Shown here piece by piece: positions 57,001 through 63,267 of a DNA stretch of 64,000 nt. Positions within the stretch are counted from its first letter, which is position 1. Each line of letters begins with the position of its first letter. The notes below the pieces were generated by a model. The model searched no databases. It saw only the letters and a list, made by a program, of their open reading frames with translations, and was not told the origin of the DNA. The position numbers and the translations under genes were made by a program. Origin of the DNA: Actinomadura sp. NAK00032 (GTDB taxonomy: Bacteria > Actinomycetota > Actinomycetes > Streptosporangiales > Streptosporangiaceae). The stretch covers positions 5,084,001 through 5,148,000 of the forward strand of contig NZ_CP054932.1 in the NCBI RefSeq assembly GCF_013364275.1, written 5' to 3'.

Positions 57001-57753
57001 GACGTCGGTCTGGTCGCCGAACACCTGCGGGGACGCCACCGGCAGGTCGGCGTACCAGTCGTAGAACGACAGCATCGTCCCGCCGAGCAGCGACACGAAC
57101 CGGGCGCCGGACGCGTGCGACACCATCGACATCGCCGGGATCGGGGAGAACCCGGCGACCCGGTCGGGGCCGAACTCCTTGATGGTGTGCACGTGCGCGG
57201 CGGCGATCATCTCGGTCGCCTCGTCCCAGGTCGCCCGCACCAGGCCGCCGCGCCCGCGCGCGTCCTTGTAGGCGCGCGCCCGCTCCGGGTCGGAGACGAT
57301 CTCGCGCCACGCCGCCACCGGGTCGCCGGTACGCGCCCTGGCCTCGCGGTACATCTCCAGCAGGACGCCGCGCACGTACGGGTACCGCACCCGCGTCGGC
57401 GAGTAGGTGTACCAGCTGAAGGACGCGCCGCGCGGGCAGCCGCGCGGCTCGTACTCGGGGCGGTCCGGGCCGACCGACGGGTAGTCGGTCTGCTGCGCCT
57501 CCCAGGTGATGATGCCGTCCTTGACGTACACCTTCCAGGAGCAGGACCCGGTGCAGTTCACGCCGTGGGTGGAGCGCACCACCTTGTCGTGCGACCAGCG
57601 GTCGCGGTAGAAGGAGTCGGCCTCCCGGCCGCCCTTCTTGGTCACCGTCCGCAGGTCGGGCGACACGCGCGCGCGGGTGAAGTACCTACGGGTGCCCACC
57701 AGCGCGTCTTCCAGCGGACCGTCCATTCCGGGACGGCCGTCGGTGGAGCTCAT
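54061..57753 (-). CDS. narG: Nitrate reductase alpha subunit NarG
   Basis: 1230 residues, normal for NarG. The FS0 4Fe-4S site has the unusual His ligand: His63, Cys67, Cys71 (HGVNCTGSCSW) and Cys106 (GCPRGAS). The molybdenum-ligand Asp is D236 in FYDWYADLPVASP, in line with E. coli D223. The bis-MGD-binding C-terminal domain is complete. It reduces nitrate to nitrite at the cytosolic face. The ATG at 57753 has AAGGGG upstream. narK lies 86 bases upstream, with a strong hairpin between them that would attenuate rather than isolate narGHJI. Confidence 0.96.
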   Translation of the reverse strand: MSSTDGRPGMDGPLEDALVGTRRYFTRARVSPDLRTVTKKGGREADSFYRDRWSHDKVVRSTHGVNCTGSCSWKVYVKDGIITWEAQQTDYPSVGPDRPEYEPRGCPRGASFSWYTYSPTRVRYPYVRGVLLEMYREARARTGDPVAAWREIVSDPERARAYKDARGRGGLVRATWDEATEMIAAAHVHTIKEFGPDRVAGFSPIPAMSMVSHASGARFVSLLGGTMLSFYDWYADLPVASPQVFGDQTDVPESGDWWDAGYLIMWGSNLPVTRTPDAHWMTEARYRGQKVVAVSPDYADNVKFADEWLAAQPGTDGALAMAMGHVVLKEFFVDRQVPYFTDYVKRYSDLPFLVRLEERDGRYVPGKFLTAADLPGAESESEHAAFKTVILDAATGRPLVPNGSLGFRYGEAGEGRWNLDLGDADPLLSMEGGAAVEIELARFDGIDGAPGTLRRGVPVRTVGGHLVTTVFDLLLAQYGVGRDGLPGTWPTGYDDASEPGTPAWQETFTGVPARAAERIGREYAANAEETRGRSMIIMGAGTNHWFHSDTIYRTFLALTTLTGGQGVNGGGWAHYVGQEKCRPVTGWAQLAFGLDWSRPPRQMIGTAFFYLHTDQFRYDPFDAGTLSAATAGGAFAGRSTADVIAQAARLGWMPSYPTFDRNPLTLADEAEAAGKQAGEHIVDELKAGRLKFACQDPDAPENVPRVLTVWRSNLLGSSAKGNEYFLRHLLGAADAVRAEEAPPGARPEEVVWRDEAPAGKLDLLLSLDFRMTSTTVYSDIVLPAATWYEKHDLNTTDMHPFVHSFNPAIGPPWQTRSDWRAFQDIADAFSRLAEGHLGVRKDVVAVPLLHDTPDEMATPHGRVLDWAKGECEPVPGVTMPKLVTVERDYPAVAAKMTALGPLAERLGATTKGVTFDVGREVEYLKHKNGVVRGGPADGRPSLKQDVHACEMILAFSGTTNGHLATQGFKTVERRTGTRLADLAAEHEGKQITFADTQARPVPVITSPEWSGSESGGRRYSPFTINVERLKPWHTLTGRQHFYLDHDWMAEMGEQLPVFRPPLNMSALFGEPELGETGELGLTVRYLTPHNKWSIHSEYQDNLFMLSLSRGGPVIWMSGIDAAKIGVRDNDWIEAVNRNGVVVARAIVTHRMPEGTVYMHHAQDKLIDVPRAETSGRRGGIHNSLTRLLIKPSHLVGGYAQLSFAFNYLGPTGNQRDEITVIRRRSQEVQY

Positions 57754-57801
57754 CTCGGATCCCCTTCTTCTGCATCAACCGGGGCAAATCGCCCTCGGAG
57801 T

Positions 57802-57835
57802 GCGCCGTCCCGCCGGGGCCCCGGCGGGACGGCGC
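57802..57835 (-). terminator. Perfect palindrome between narK and narG
   Basis: A 34-base perfect palindrome with arms GCGCCGTCCCGCCGGGG and CCCCGGCGGGACGGCGC starts 5 bases after the narK stop. It can form a very stable hairpin and probably acts as a terminator or attenuator, making narGHJI expression lower than or separate from narK. Confidence 0.7.
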
Positions 57836-57839
57836 GGTG

Positions 57840-59078
57840 TCAGCCGTCCCCGCGCGCCGCCACGGCGCGCCGGACGGACGTGGCGGTGAACACCCCGGCC
57901 GCCGCCGCCACGAGCGCGAGCAGCAGCAGGCCGATCCGGTAGTCCCCGAGACTGCCCCAGAGCGCTCCCATCACCAGCGGCGGGACGAACCCGCCGAGCC
58001 CGCCCGCGGCGCCGACCACACCGGTGACCGCGCCGACCTTGTTCGCCGGAGCGAGCCTCGCGACCAGCGCGAACGTCGCTCCGCTCCCGGCGCCGAGCGC
58101 GGCGGCCATGGCCAGGAACGCGATGGTGCCGACCGGCATCAGCGCGGGCGCGAACGACTGGGCCACGGCGCCCGCCACCGTCACCGCGAGCGCCGCGGTC
58201 ATCACCCGCACCGCGCCGATCCGGTCCGACAGCCAGCCGCCGACCGGGCGCATCACCACGGCCAGCAGCACGAAGCCCGCCATCCGGTTCGCCGCGTCCG
58301 CCTGCGACAGCCCGTACTCGGCCTTCAGGTAGGTGGGCAGGTACACCGAGAACGCCACGTAGCCGCCGAAGGCCACCGCGTACAGGGCGGACATCTGCCA
58401 GGTGACGCTCAGCCGGGCGGTCGCGGCCAGCCGCTTCGCCAGCGGCTCGGTGGGGGCGGTGCGGCCGGGGGCCTCCCGCAGCACCAGCCACGCGACGACC
58501 GCGTACACCGCGAGCAGGACCGCCATCACCTCGAACGGGAACTCCATCCCGTACCTGTCGACCTCCTTGACGGTCGTCAGCGCGCTGACGGCGGTGCCGC
58601 CCATCCCGGCGCCGAAGATCCCGACCGCGAGCCCGCGCCGCTCCGGCGGGAACCACGCGTTCACGAACGGCACCCCGATCGCGAACGCCGTCCCGCCGAT
58701 GCCGAGCAGGAAGCCGCCGGCCAGCAGCGCCGGCAGCGACGAGTGCCCGGCCAGCCCGAGGTACAGCACGGGCACGATCGTGATCAGCGACACCGCGGGG
58801 AACATCACCCGCCCGCCGAACCGGTCGGTCAGCGCCCCCACCGGGATCCGCCCGAGCGACCCCACCACCACCGGCACCGCCACGAGCAGCGACTGCTCGA
58901 ACGACGTCAGCTCCAGCGAGTCCTTGAACCGCGGGCCGAGCGGGCTCAGCAGCGCCCACGCCCAGAAGTTCACCGCGAACCCCAGCGTGGCCACCGCCAG
59001 CATGACCATGGGCCGCCCGGTCCCCGGCGGCCCCGGCTCCTTCACATCCCGCTCGGCCACCCCACGCACCGCTTCCAT
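57840..59078 (-). CDS. narK: Nitrate/nitrite transporter NarK (MFS)
   Basis: About 412 residues with 12 TM helices. FAVNFWAWALLSPLGPRFKD (TM1), GRIPVGALTDRFGGRVMF (motif A), and the nitrate signatures GTAFAIGVPFVNAWFPPERRG with LGAGSGATFALVARLAPA place it in the nitrate/nitrite porter family; Arg residues for substrate binding lie in TM2 and TM8. It imports nitrate for NarG and/or exports nitrite. The ATG at 59078 is chosen because family similarity begins just after it; the frame extends to 59156. A DosR-like box and a pair of direct repeats lie upstream. Confidence 0.93.
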   Translation of the reverse strand: MEAVRGVAERDVKEPGPPGTGRPMVMLAVATLGFAVNFWAWALLSPLGPRFKDSLELTSFEQSLLVAVPVVVGSLGRIPVGALTDRFGGRVMFPAVSLITIVPVLYLGLAGHSSLPALLAGGFLLGIGGTAFAIGVPFVNAWFPPERRGLAVGIFGAGMGGTAVSALTTVKEVDRYGMEFPFEVMAVLLAVYAVVAWLVLREAPGRTAPTEPLAKRLAATARLSVTWQMSALYAVAFGGYVAFSVYLPTYLKAEYGLSQADAANRMAGFVLLAVVMRPVGGWLSDRIGAVRVMTAALAVTVAGAVAQSFAPALMPVGTIAFLAMAAALGAGSGATFALVARLAPANKVGAVTGVVGAAGGLGGFVPPLVMGALWGSLGDYRIGLLLLALVAAAAGVFTATSVRRAVAARGDG

Positions 59079-59089
59079 CGCTCCCGCCA

Positions 59090-59134
59090 GGTTCCCGTGA
59101 TCGTTCCCGGACCCTCGGCGGGTAACCGTGATCG
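59090..59134 (-). promoter_or_regulatory. Direct repeat pair in the narK promoter region
   Basis: On the plus strand GGTTCCCGTGATCG (59090-59103) and GGTAACCGTGATCG (59121-59134) match at 12 of 14 positions, 31 bases apart (about three helical turns). They lie just upstream of the narK start and could be sites for a regulator such as a NarL- or DosR-type dimer. Confidence 0.45.
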
Positions 59135-59183
59135 GTACCCGCCGGTCCGATCTCACCCTCGCGGAGAGCGGCGGCGCGCTGAA

Positions 59184-59197
59184 GGGACCTTCGTCCC
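59184..59197. promoter_or_regulatory. DosR/DevR-like box upstream of narK
   Basis: GGGACCTTCGTCCC has perfect GGGAC/GTCCC arms, the same core as the site at 49058-49071, and lies 106 bases upstream of the narK start. Mycobacterial narK2 is a DosR target, which supports the idea; control here is inferred. Confidence 0.55.
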
Positions 59198-59203
59198 GCC
59201 GAC

Positions 59204-59239
59204 GGTCCCGTCGGCGGTCCCGTCGGCGGTCCCGTCGGC
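59204..59239. repeat. Three tandem copies of a 12-base repeat
   Basis: GGTCCCGTCGGC is repeated exactly three times (59204, 59216, 59228) next to the DosR-like box. Each copy carries the half-site GTCCC on one strand. Copy number may vary between strains. Confidence 0.8.
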
Positions 59240-59290
59240 GGGACGCGGCCCGTCCAGGCGCGGCCTGTCACGCGGCCCGGCACGCGGCAC

Positions 59291-59323
59291 GCCGACCGGG
59301 CCGGTGCGGCGGGCCCGGTCGGC
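59291..59323 (-). terminator. Terminator of the PixA-family operon
   Basis: GCCGACCGGGCC (59291-59302) pairs perfectly with GGCCCGGTCGGC (59312-59323) around a 9-base loop, 22 bases after the last PixA-like gene. Confidence 0.75.
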
Positions 59324-59344
59324 GCGGTCTGGACGGCGTCCTGC

Positions 59345-59893
59345 TCAGACCTCCAGGATCCTCAGCGCCGCATGGCGCTCAGGGCTCAGGTAGACCTTCT
59401 GCTTGGAGCCGTCCTGCTCCAGTTCGAGCACGAACCGGTAGTGGTACAGGCCGGGGCGCGCGGTGCTCTGGATGGCGCCGGCCCAGTAGTAGTAGACGGG
59501 CGTGTACGGCGACCGCATGAGGTCGGGCGCCCCGTAGATCTTCAACTCGGTGGTGACGCGGCGCTCGGCGACGTCCTCCTCGTCGCCCTTCTCGGTGTCC
59601 AGGAACACCAGGTTGCTGATCTTCGGCATCGGCGGCCAGGTGCCGTCCGGCCGCTTCTCCATCTCCACCGGCCGGATGATCCAGTTGATGACCTGCCCCT
59701 GCTTGCAGACCGTCTCCAGGTGGTCGGTGCCCTGCCCGGTGCCGCCGAGGCTGTTGTCCATCATGAACAGGGCGTCCTTGAGCGACCCGGTGGACGTCGC
59801 GCGCTCCATGTTCACCAGGGTCACGATGTTGAGCTGGACGGAGTTCAGCTGGCCGCGCTCGTCCGAGCGCTCGGCGCCGCGCGGGGTGCTCAT
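59345..59893 (-). CDS. AidA/PixA (inclusion body) family protein, copy 4
   Basis: 182 residues. The N-terminal strand QLNIVTLVNMERATSTGSL, the block ALFMMDNSLGGTGQGTDHLET and VCKQGQVINWIIRPVEME match the shared core of its three neighbours. The second half ends VYYYWAGAIQSTARPGLYHYRFVLEL, which in PixA/AidA proteins is the tyW-G-v...YxY segment. No signal peptide is seen. AidA/PixA proteins are small beta-sandwich proteins, some of which form cytoplasmic inclusion bodies; their biochemical role is unknown. The ATG at 59893 overlaps the previous gene by 4 bases. Last gene of the operon. Confidence 0.78.
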   Translation of the reverse strand: MSTPRGAERSDERGQLNSVQLNIVTLVNMERATSTGSLKDALFMMDNSLGGTGQGTDHLETVCKQGQVINWIIRPVEMEKRPDGTWPPMPKISNLVFLDTEKGDEEDVAERRVTTELKIYGAPDLMRSPYTPVYYYWAGAIQSTARPGLYHYRFVLELEQDGSKQKVYLSPERHAALRILEV

Positions 59894-60363
59894 GACCGCT
59901 CCTTCGCCGCGCCGGCCCGGCCGGCGGCGGTGGCCGGGCCGGTCAGCGCCGGCGTCGACAGGGCGAACGGCTCGGTGAGGGTGCCGAGCCGGAACTTCAG
60001 CCGGTAGGAGACCGGCTCGGTGACGGCCTTCTTCACCGTGCCGGTCCAGAACACGATGTCGGTGCCCGGGAACACCCTGCGCTCCGGCTCGCAGACCTTC
60101 GCGTCGATCACGATGTCGTCGAGGGAGGCGTAGGTCTCGCACTCCAGCACGACGACGTTCCAGATGAGCTGGTCGCCGGCCCGCACCGTCGTGCGCAGCC
60201 GCTCGGTGCCGAAGCCGGTCGACCCGGCGGACTTGTTGGTGTCGTAGAGGTAGACGTTGTGGTCCAGCGAGCCGGACGCGATGATCGCGACCGGGTCCAC
60301 CACGGAGACGATCGTGACGGGACGCGCCGTCCTGGCCTCGGCGGGTCTTGACCTCGGGGGCAT
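59890..60363 (-). CDS. AidA/PixA (inclusion body) family protein, copy 3
   Basis: 157 residues. The family core is VYLYDTNKSAGSTGFGTERL followed by RTTVRAGDQLIWNVVVLE, then IVIDAKVCEPERRVFPGTDI with VFWTGTVKK and YRLKFRLG. These segments are close in spacing to described PixA/AidA proteins (YLxDxNxxxGSxxxGTxxLxT.C..GQ...W). A basic N-terminal tail of about 15 residues precedes the fold. It overlaps copy 4 by ATGA and lies 65 bases after copy 2; that gap consists of GGGCTGCGGG-type repeats (60364-60428). Confidence 0.78.
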   Translation of the reverse strand: MPPRSRPAEARTARPVTIVSVVDPVAIIASGSLDHNVYLYDTNKSAGSTGFGTERLRTTVRAGDQLIWNVVVLECETYASLDDIVIDAKVCEPERRVFPGTDIVFWTGTVKKAVTEPVSYRLKFRLGTLTEPFALSTPALTGPATAAGRAGAAKERS

Positions 60364-60428
60364 GGGCTCCTCCGTTTCGGGTGCGGGGCGCGGGCCGCGG
60401 GCTGCGGGTACGGGCTGCGGGCCGCGGG

Positions 60429-61223
60429 CTATGACGGCGGGACGGCCGGCATGGGCAGGTAGCCCAGCCCCGCCCCGGTGAACGCGTTGCGCTTGGGCTC
60501 GGCCGTGACCCGGATGGCCGACGGCCAGGTCATGTCGACCGACTCCCAGACGGGCTCGCCGTTGCGGTACACCAGCTCGTGGAGCTGGATGTGCATCGTG
60601 TAGGAGTAGGTGCCCGGACGGGCCGTGTCGACCGTCGCCGACCAGTACCAGCCGTCGGACACCATGTCCGGGGAGCCGTACTGCGCCGGGTAGATGATCT
60701 TCTCGTCCACCGCCTCGCCGGTGAGGTCGGTGATGATCGGCGGGGGGTAGTTGTAGGCGGCGTCCTCCCCGGTGACGGGGTTGCCGGTCACGTCGAGGAC
60801 CTTGGCGCTGGCCAGGCCGCGGCTGCCGCGCGGCCGGCGGGCGTGCGTGCCGACCCGGCGGCGCAGGTGCTCCAGGTCGGCGGTGGTGTCCACGGACGGG
60901 TCCGGGGCCCGGTCGGCGACGGTGCCGATCGCCTCCAGCGCCTCCCGGTCGATGGCCTCCGCCCGGTCGGAGTGGTAGCTGCGCGGCACGGTCGGCGGGA
61001 TGGAGCCGAGGCTCGCCAGCGCCCAGTTCAGCACCTGCTCGGTGCCCTGCGACCCGTCGCTCCAGTACGTGCCGGGGATCGCGGTGACCAGGTCCTCGGT
61101 CCCGTCGCCGGTGGAGCCGAGGAACTTCATGTTGTCGAAGAGGTAGATGTTGCCCTTGAGCTTCCGGTCCTGGAGCGCGCCGGCGATGTCGACCATCACG
61201 ATGATCGCTTGCTGCTGTGCCAT
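60429..61223 (-). CDS. AidA/PixA (inclusion body) family protein, copy 2, with insertion
   Basis: 264 residues, the longest of the four. The N-terminal core IIVMVDIAGALQDRKLKGN plus IYLFDNMKFLGSTGDGTEDL is followed by an extra Tyr/Ser/Gly stretch and EQVLNWALASL. A charged insertion (about residues 85-150, rich in Arg/Asp, HLRRRVGTHARRPRGSR) separates it from the C-terminal half, which has ITDLTGEAVDEKIIYPAQYG, WYWSATVDTARPGTYSYTMH and IQLHELVYRNG. That second half matches the typical C-terminal half of PixA proteins well. Cytosolic by sequence. Confidence 0.78.
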   Translation of the reverse strand: MAQQQAIIVMVDIAGALQDRKLKGNIYLFDNMKFLGSTGDGTEDLVTAIPGTYWSDGSQGTEQVLNWALASLGSIPPTVPRSYHSDRAEAIDREALEAIGTVADRAPDPSVDTTADLEHLRRRVGTHARRPRGSRGLASAKVLDVTGNPVTGEDAAYNYPPPIITDLTGEAVDEKIIYPAQYGSPDMVSDGWYWSATVDTARPGTYSYTMHIQLHELVYRNGEPVWESVDMTWPSAIRVTAEPKRNAFTGAGLGYLPMPAVPPS

Positions 61224-61245
61224 GGGTCCGCCTTCGGGTCGGGGG

Positions 61246-61677
61246 TCACGCGCACATGAGCGCGGCGGTGTCGAGGCCCAGCACGCTGTTCGGGCCCTCG
61301 TGCATCTGGAGTTCGAGCCGGTACCCGTAGCGCGCGCCGGGCACGAGGTGGGCGGGGACGATCCCGGACCAGACCAGGACGTCCGGGGTCTTGCCCTCCG
61401 CCTCGCCGCCCGGCCCGCCGCCTCCGGCGGGGGCCGCGCCCGGGGCGCCGGGGAACGAGATGCTCCGGATCTCGACCGGTGTCTGCACGTCCACGGCGAC
61501 GGCGCTCCACTGGACGACCTGGCCCGGGACGACCACGGTGCACAGGTCCGTGGTGCCCTGCCCGGCGCTGTCGAACTGCCCGTCGTCCAACAGCGAGAGG
61601 TTCCCGTTGTGGAGGGTCCCGTCCGACAGCGCTCCGACGACGTCCACGAGGACGACGATGTTGACGTTCGGTTTCAT
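61246..61677 (-). CDS. AidA/PixA (inclusion body) family protein, copy 1
   Basis: 143 residues. NIVVLVDVVGALSDGTLHNG, LSLLDDGQFDSAGQGTTDL and CTVVVPGQVVQWSAVAVD give the family core; VLVWSGIVPAHLVPGARYGY and RLELQMHEG close the sandwich. A Gly/Ala/Pro-rich loop (about residues 80-95) is unlike the others. It lies 29 bases after the adenylating-enzyme gene and 22 before copy 2, so one transcript is likely. The four copies are well diverged, so the duplication is old. Confidence 0.78.
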   Translation of the reverse strand: MKPNVNIVVLVDVVGALSDGTLHNGNLSLLDDGQFDSAGQGTTDLCTVVVPGQVVQWSAVAVDVQTPVEIRSISFPGAPGAAPAGGGGPGGEAEGKTPDVLVWSGIVPAHLVPGARYGYRLELQMHEGPNSVLGLDTAALMCA

Positions 61678-61706
61678 TTCTGCGCTCCTGTCCTGACCAT
61701 TGCCCG

Positions 61707-63251
61707 TCACCCCCGGTCGCGTACGAGGGGGACCTTGCCGACGGCCGTCCGCTCGATCTCGGGGGACGACCGGTGCACGAAGGAGATCCGGAGCCCGTAT
61801 CCGGACCGCTCCACCGCCGCCCGGGTGGCCTCCCGGTCGTTGAACAGCGACAGCGACCGGGGCATCGCGCCGGTGAACAGGCGCTGGAGACCGGCGTGGC
61901 CGAGCGCCGAGCCGACCTTGCGGGTGAGTCCGTCGGGGTCGTCGACCGCCGCGAGCAGCGTGATCGTCCTGGCCTCGCGGTGGTTGACGAGCTGGATCTC
62001 GTGCGCGGCCTCGTCCAGGTCGATGCCGGTGGCCGTGCACAGGTCGTCGCGCAGCGCCGCGTAGGCCAGCGCCGCGGAGTACTGGCTGTCGTTGAGGTGC
62101 AGCACGTCGCCGGTGCGGCCCGCGAACTCGAACCGGCCGGCCTTCAGCCCGGGGCCGTCCAGGGCCGGGCGGCGGATCATCCGGTCGCCGAGCTTGAGCC
62201 GCAGCAGCGGCGCCTCGTGCGCGTGCAGCCGGGTGACGACGAGCTCGCCCTCCTCGCCCTCGGCGACCGCGCGCCCCGCCTCGTTGACGATCTCGACCAG
62301 GTGCAGGCCCGGCACCGCCGCCAGGCAGGGCGAGTCGTCGCGGAGCTGGAGGCCGATGGTCTCCGCCTGCGTCGCGGCGAAGTAGCTGAGGATCGCGACG
62401 TTCGGGTACAGCGCGCGCAGCTCGGCCCGCTTGCGCTGCGGCAGCACGCCGCTGCCGTAGAGGGCGACGCGGAAGTTCTCGCGCGCCTCGCGGCTCAGCC
62501 CGGCGCCGAGGTCGGCGAGGACGGCGACGCCCGCGGAGATGCCCATCATCGCCTTCGGCCCCGGGTAGGAGAACATGTGCTCCAGGACGGGCCCGGTGAC
62601 GGGGCCGGCGCCGATGTAGTTGACGCCCGGCACCTGCTGCAGCACGCCGCCGACCATCGTGCCGCTGCTCCACATCTGGTAGTCGGCGAGGTTGGTGAAC
62701 AGCCATTTCGGGTCGCCGCCGCGCAGGTGGCCGCGCAGCTGGTAGGTGCCCATGAACGCGCCGGCGACCCGGTAGGTGTCGCGCAGCTCCCGCAGCGAGT
62801 AGACGATCTCCAGCGGGAGCCCGTCGCCGGTGCCGCCGCTGGCGACGATCTCGAAGCCGCCGCGGCTGAGCGGCACGACCATGCCGGGCCGCGCGCCCAT
62901 CACCATGTCGCGCTGGACGGCCTTGTCCGACAGCGGGATCTGCTCCCACTCGGCGTAGGTGGCGGGCGGGCCGGTGATCCCGGCGGCGCTGAGCCGCTCC
63001 TTCCACAGCGGGTTGAGCAGCACGGTGTTGACCATCTGCTGCAGGCGGCGCAGGACGAGCGCGTCCTGGACCTCGTGGGGGGTCTCGCTGTACGGGACGC
63101 CGCACAACCGCTCGCACGCCCGCATCTTGCCCGCGAACGAGGGCAGGTCGGGGACGGTGTCGGCCGACCACGGCTGCATCTCCTCGTCGGGGATCAGCCG
63201 GGCCGCGACCTCGGCGGCGCCGGCCGCCCGGTCCAGTCGCATGACGCTCAT
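61707..63251 (-). CDS. PaaK-like AMP-forming acyl-adenylating enzyme
   Basis: 514 residues. The overall plan is that of phenylacetate-CoA ligase-like ANL enzymes: LLNPLWKERLSAAGI, WEQIPLSDKAVQRDMVMGA, the P-loop IVASGGTGDGLPLEI, then YGSGVLPQRKRAEL, ILSYFAATQAETIG (adenine/acyl pocket), GEEGELVVTRLHA and the hinge region RFEFAGRTGDVLHLND (motif A8-like). A C-terminal small domain follows. The P-loop has GGTGDG in place of the common SGTTGxP, so substrate handling may differ. It probably activates a carboxylic acid or amino acid as an acyl-AMP. Starts 16 bases after the decarboxylase. Confidence 0.82.
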   Translation of the reverse strand: MSVMRLDRAAGAAEVAARLIPDEEMQPWSADTVPDLPSFAGKMRACERLCGVPYSETPHEVQDALVLRRLQQMVNTVLLNPLWKERLSAAGITGPPATYAEWEQIPLSDKAVQRDMVMGARPGMVVPLSRGGFEIVASGGTGDGLPLEIVYSLRELRDTYRVAGAFMGTYQLRGHLRGGDPKWLFTNLADYQMWSSGTMVGGVLQQVPGVNYIGAGPVTGPVLEHMFSYPGPKAMMGISAGVAVLADLGAGLSREARENFRVALYGSGVLPQRKRAELRALYPNVAILSYFAATQAETIGLQLRDDSPCLAAVPGLHLVEIVNEAGRAVAEGEEGELVVTRLHAHEAPLLRLKLGDRMIRRPALDGPGLKAGRFEFAGRTGDVLHLNDSQYSAALAYAALRDDLCTATGIDLDEAAHEIQLVNHREARTITLLAAVDDPDGLTRKVGSALGHAGLQRLFTGAMPRSLSLFNDREATRAAVERSGYGLRISFVHRSSPEIERTAVGKVPLVRDRG

Positions 63252-63267
63252 CGCGCACTCCTGTTCG

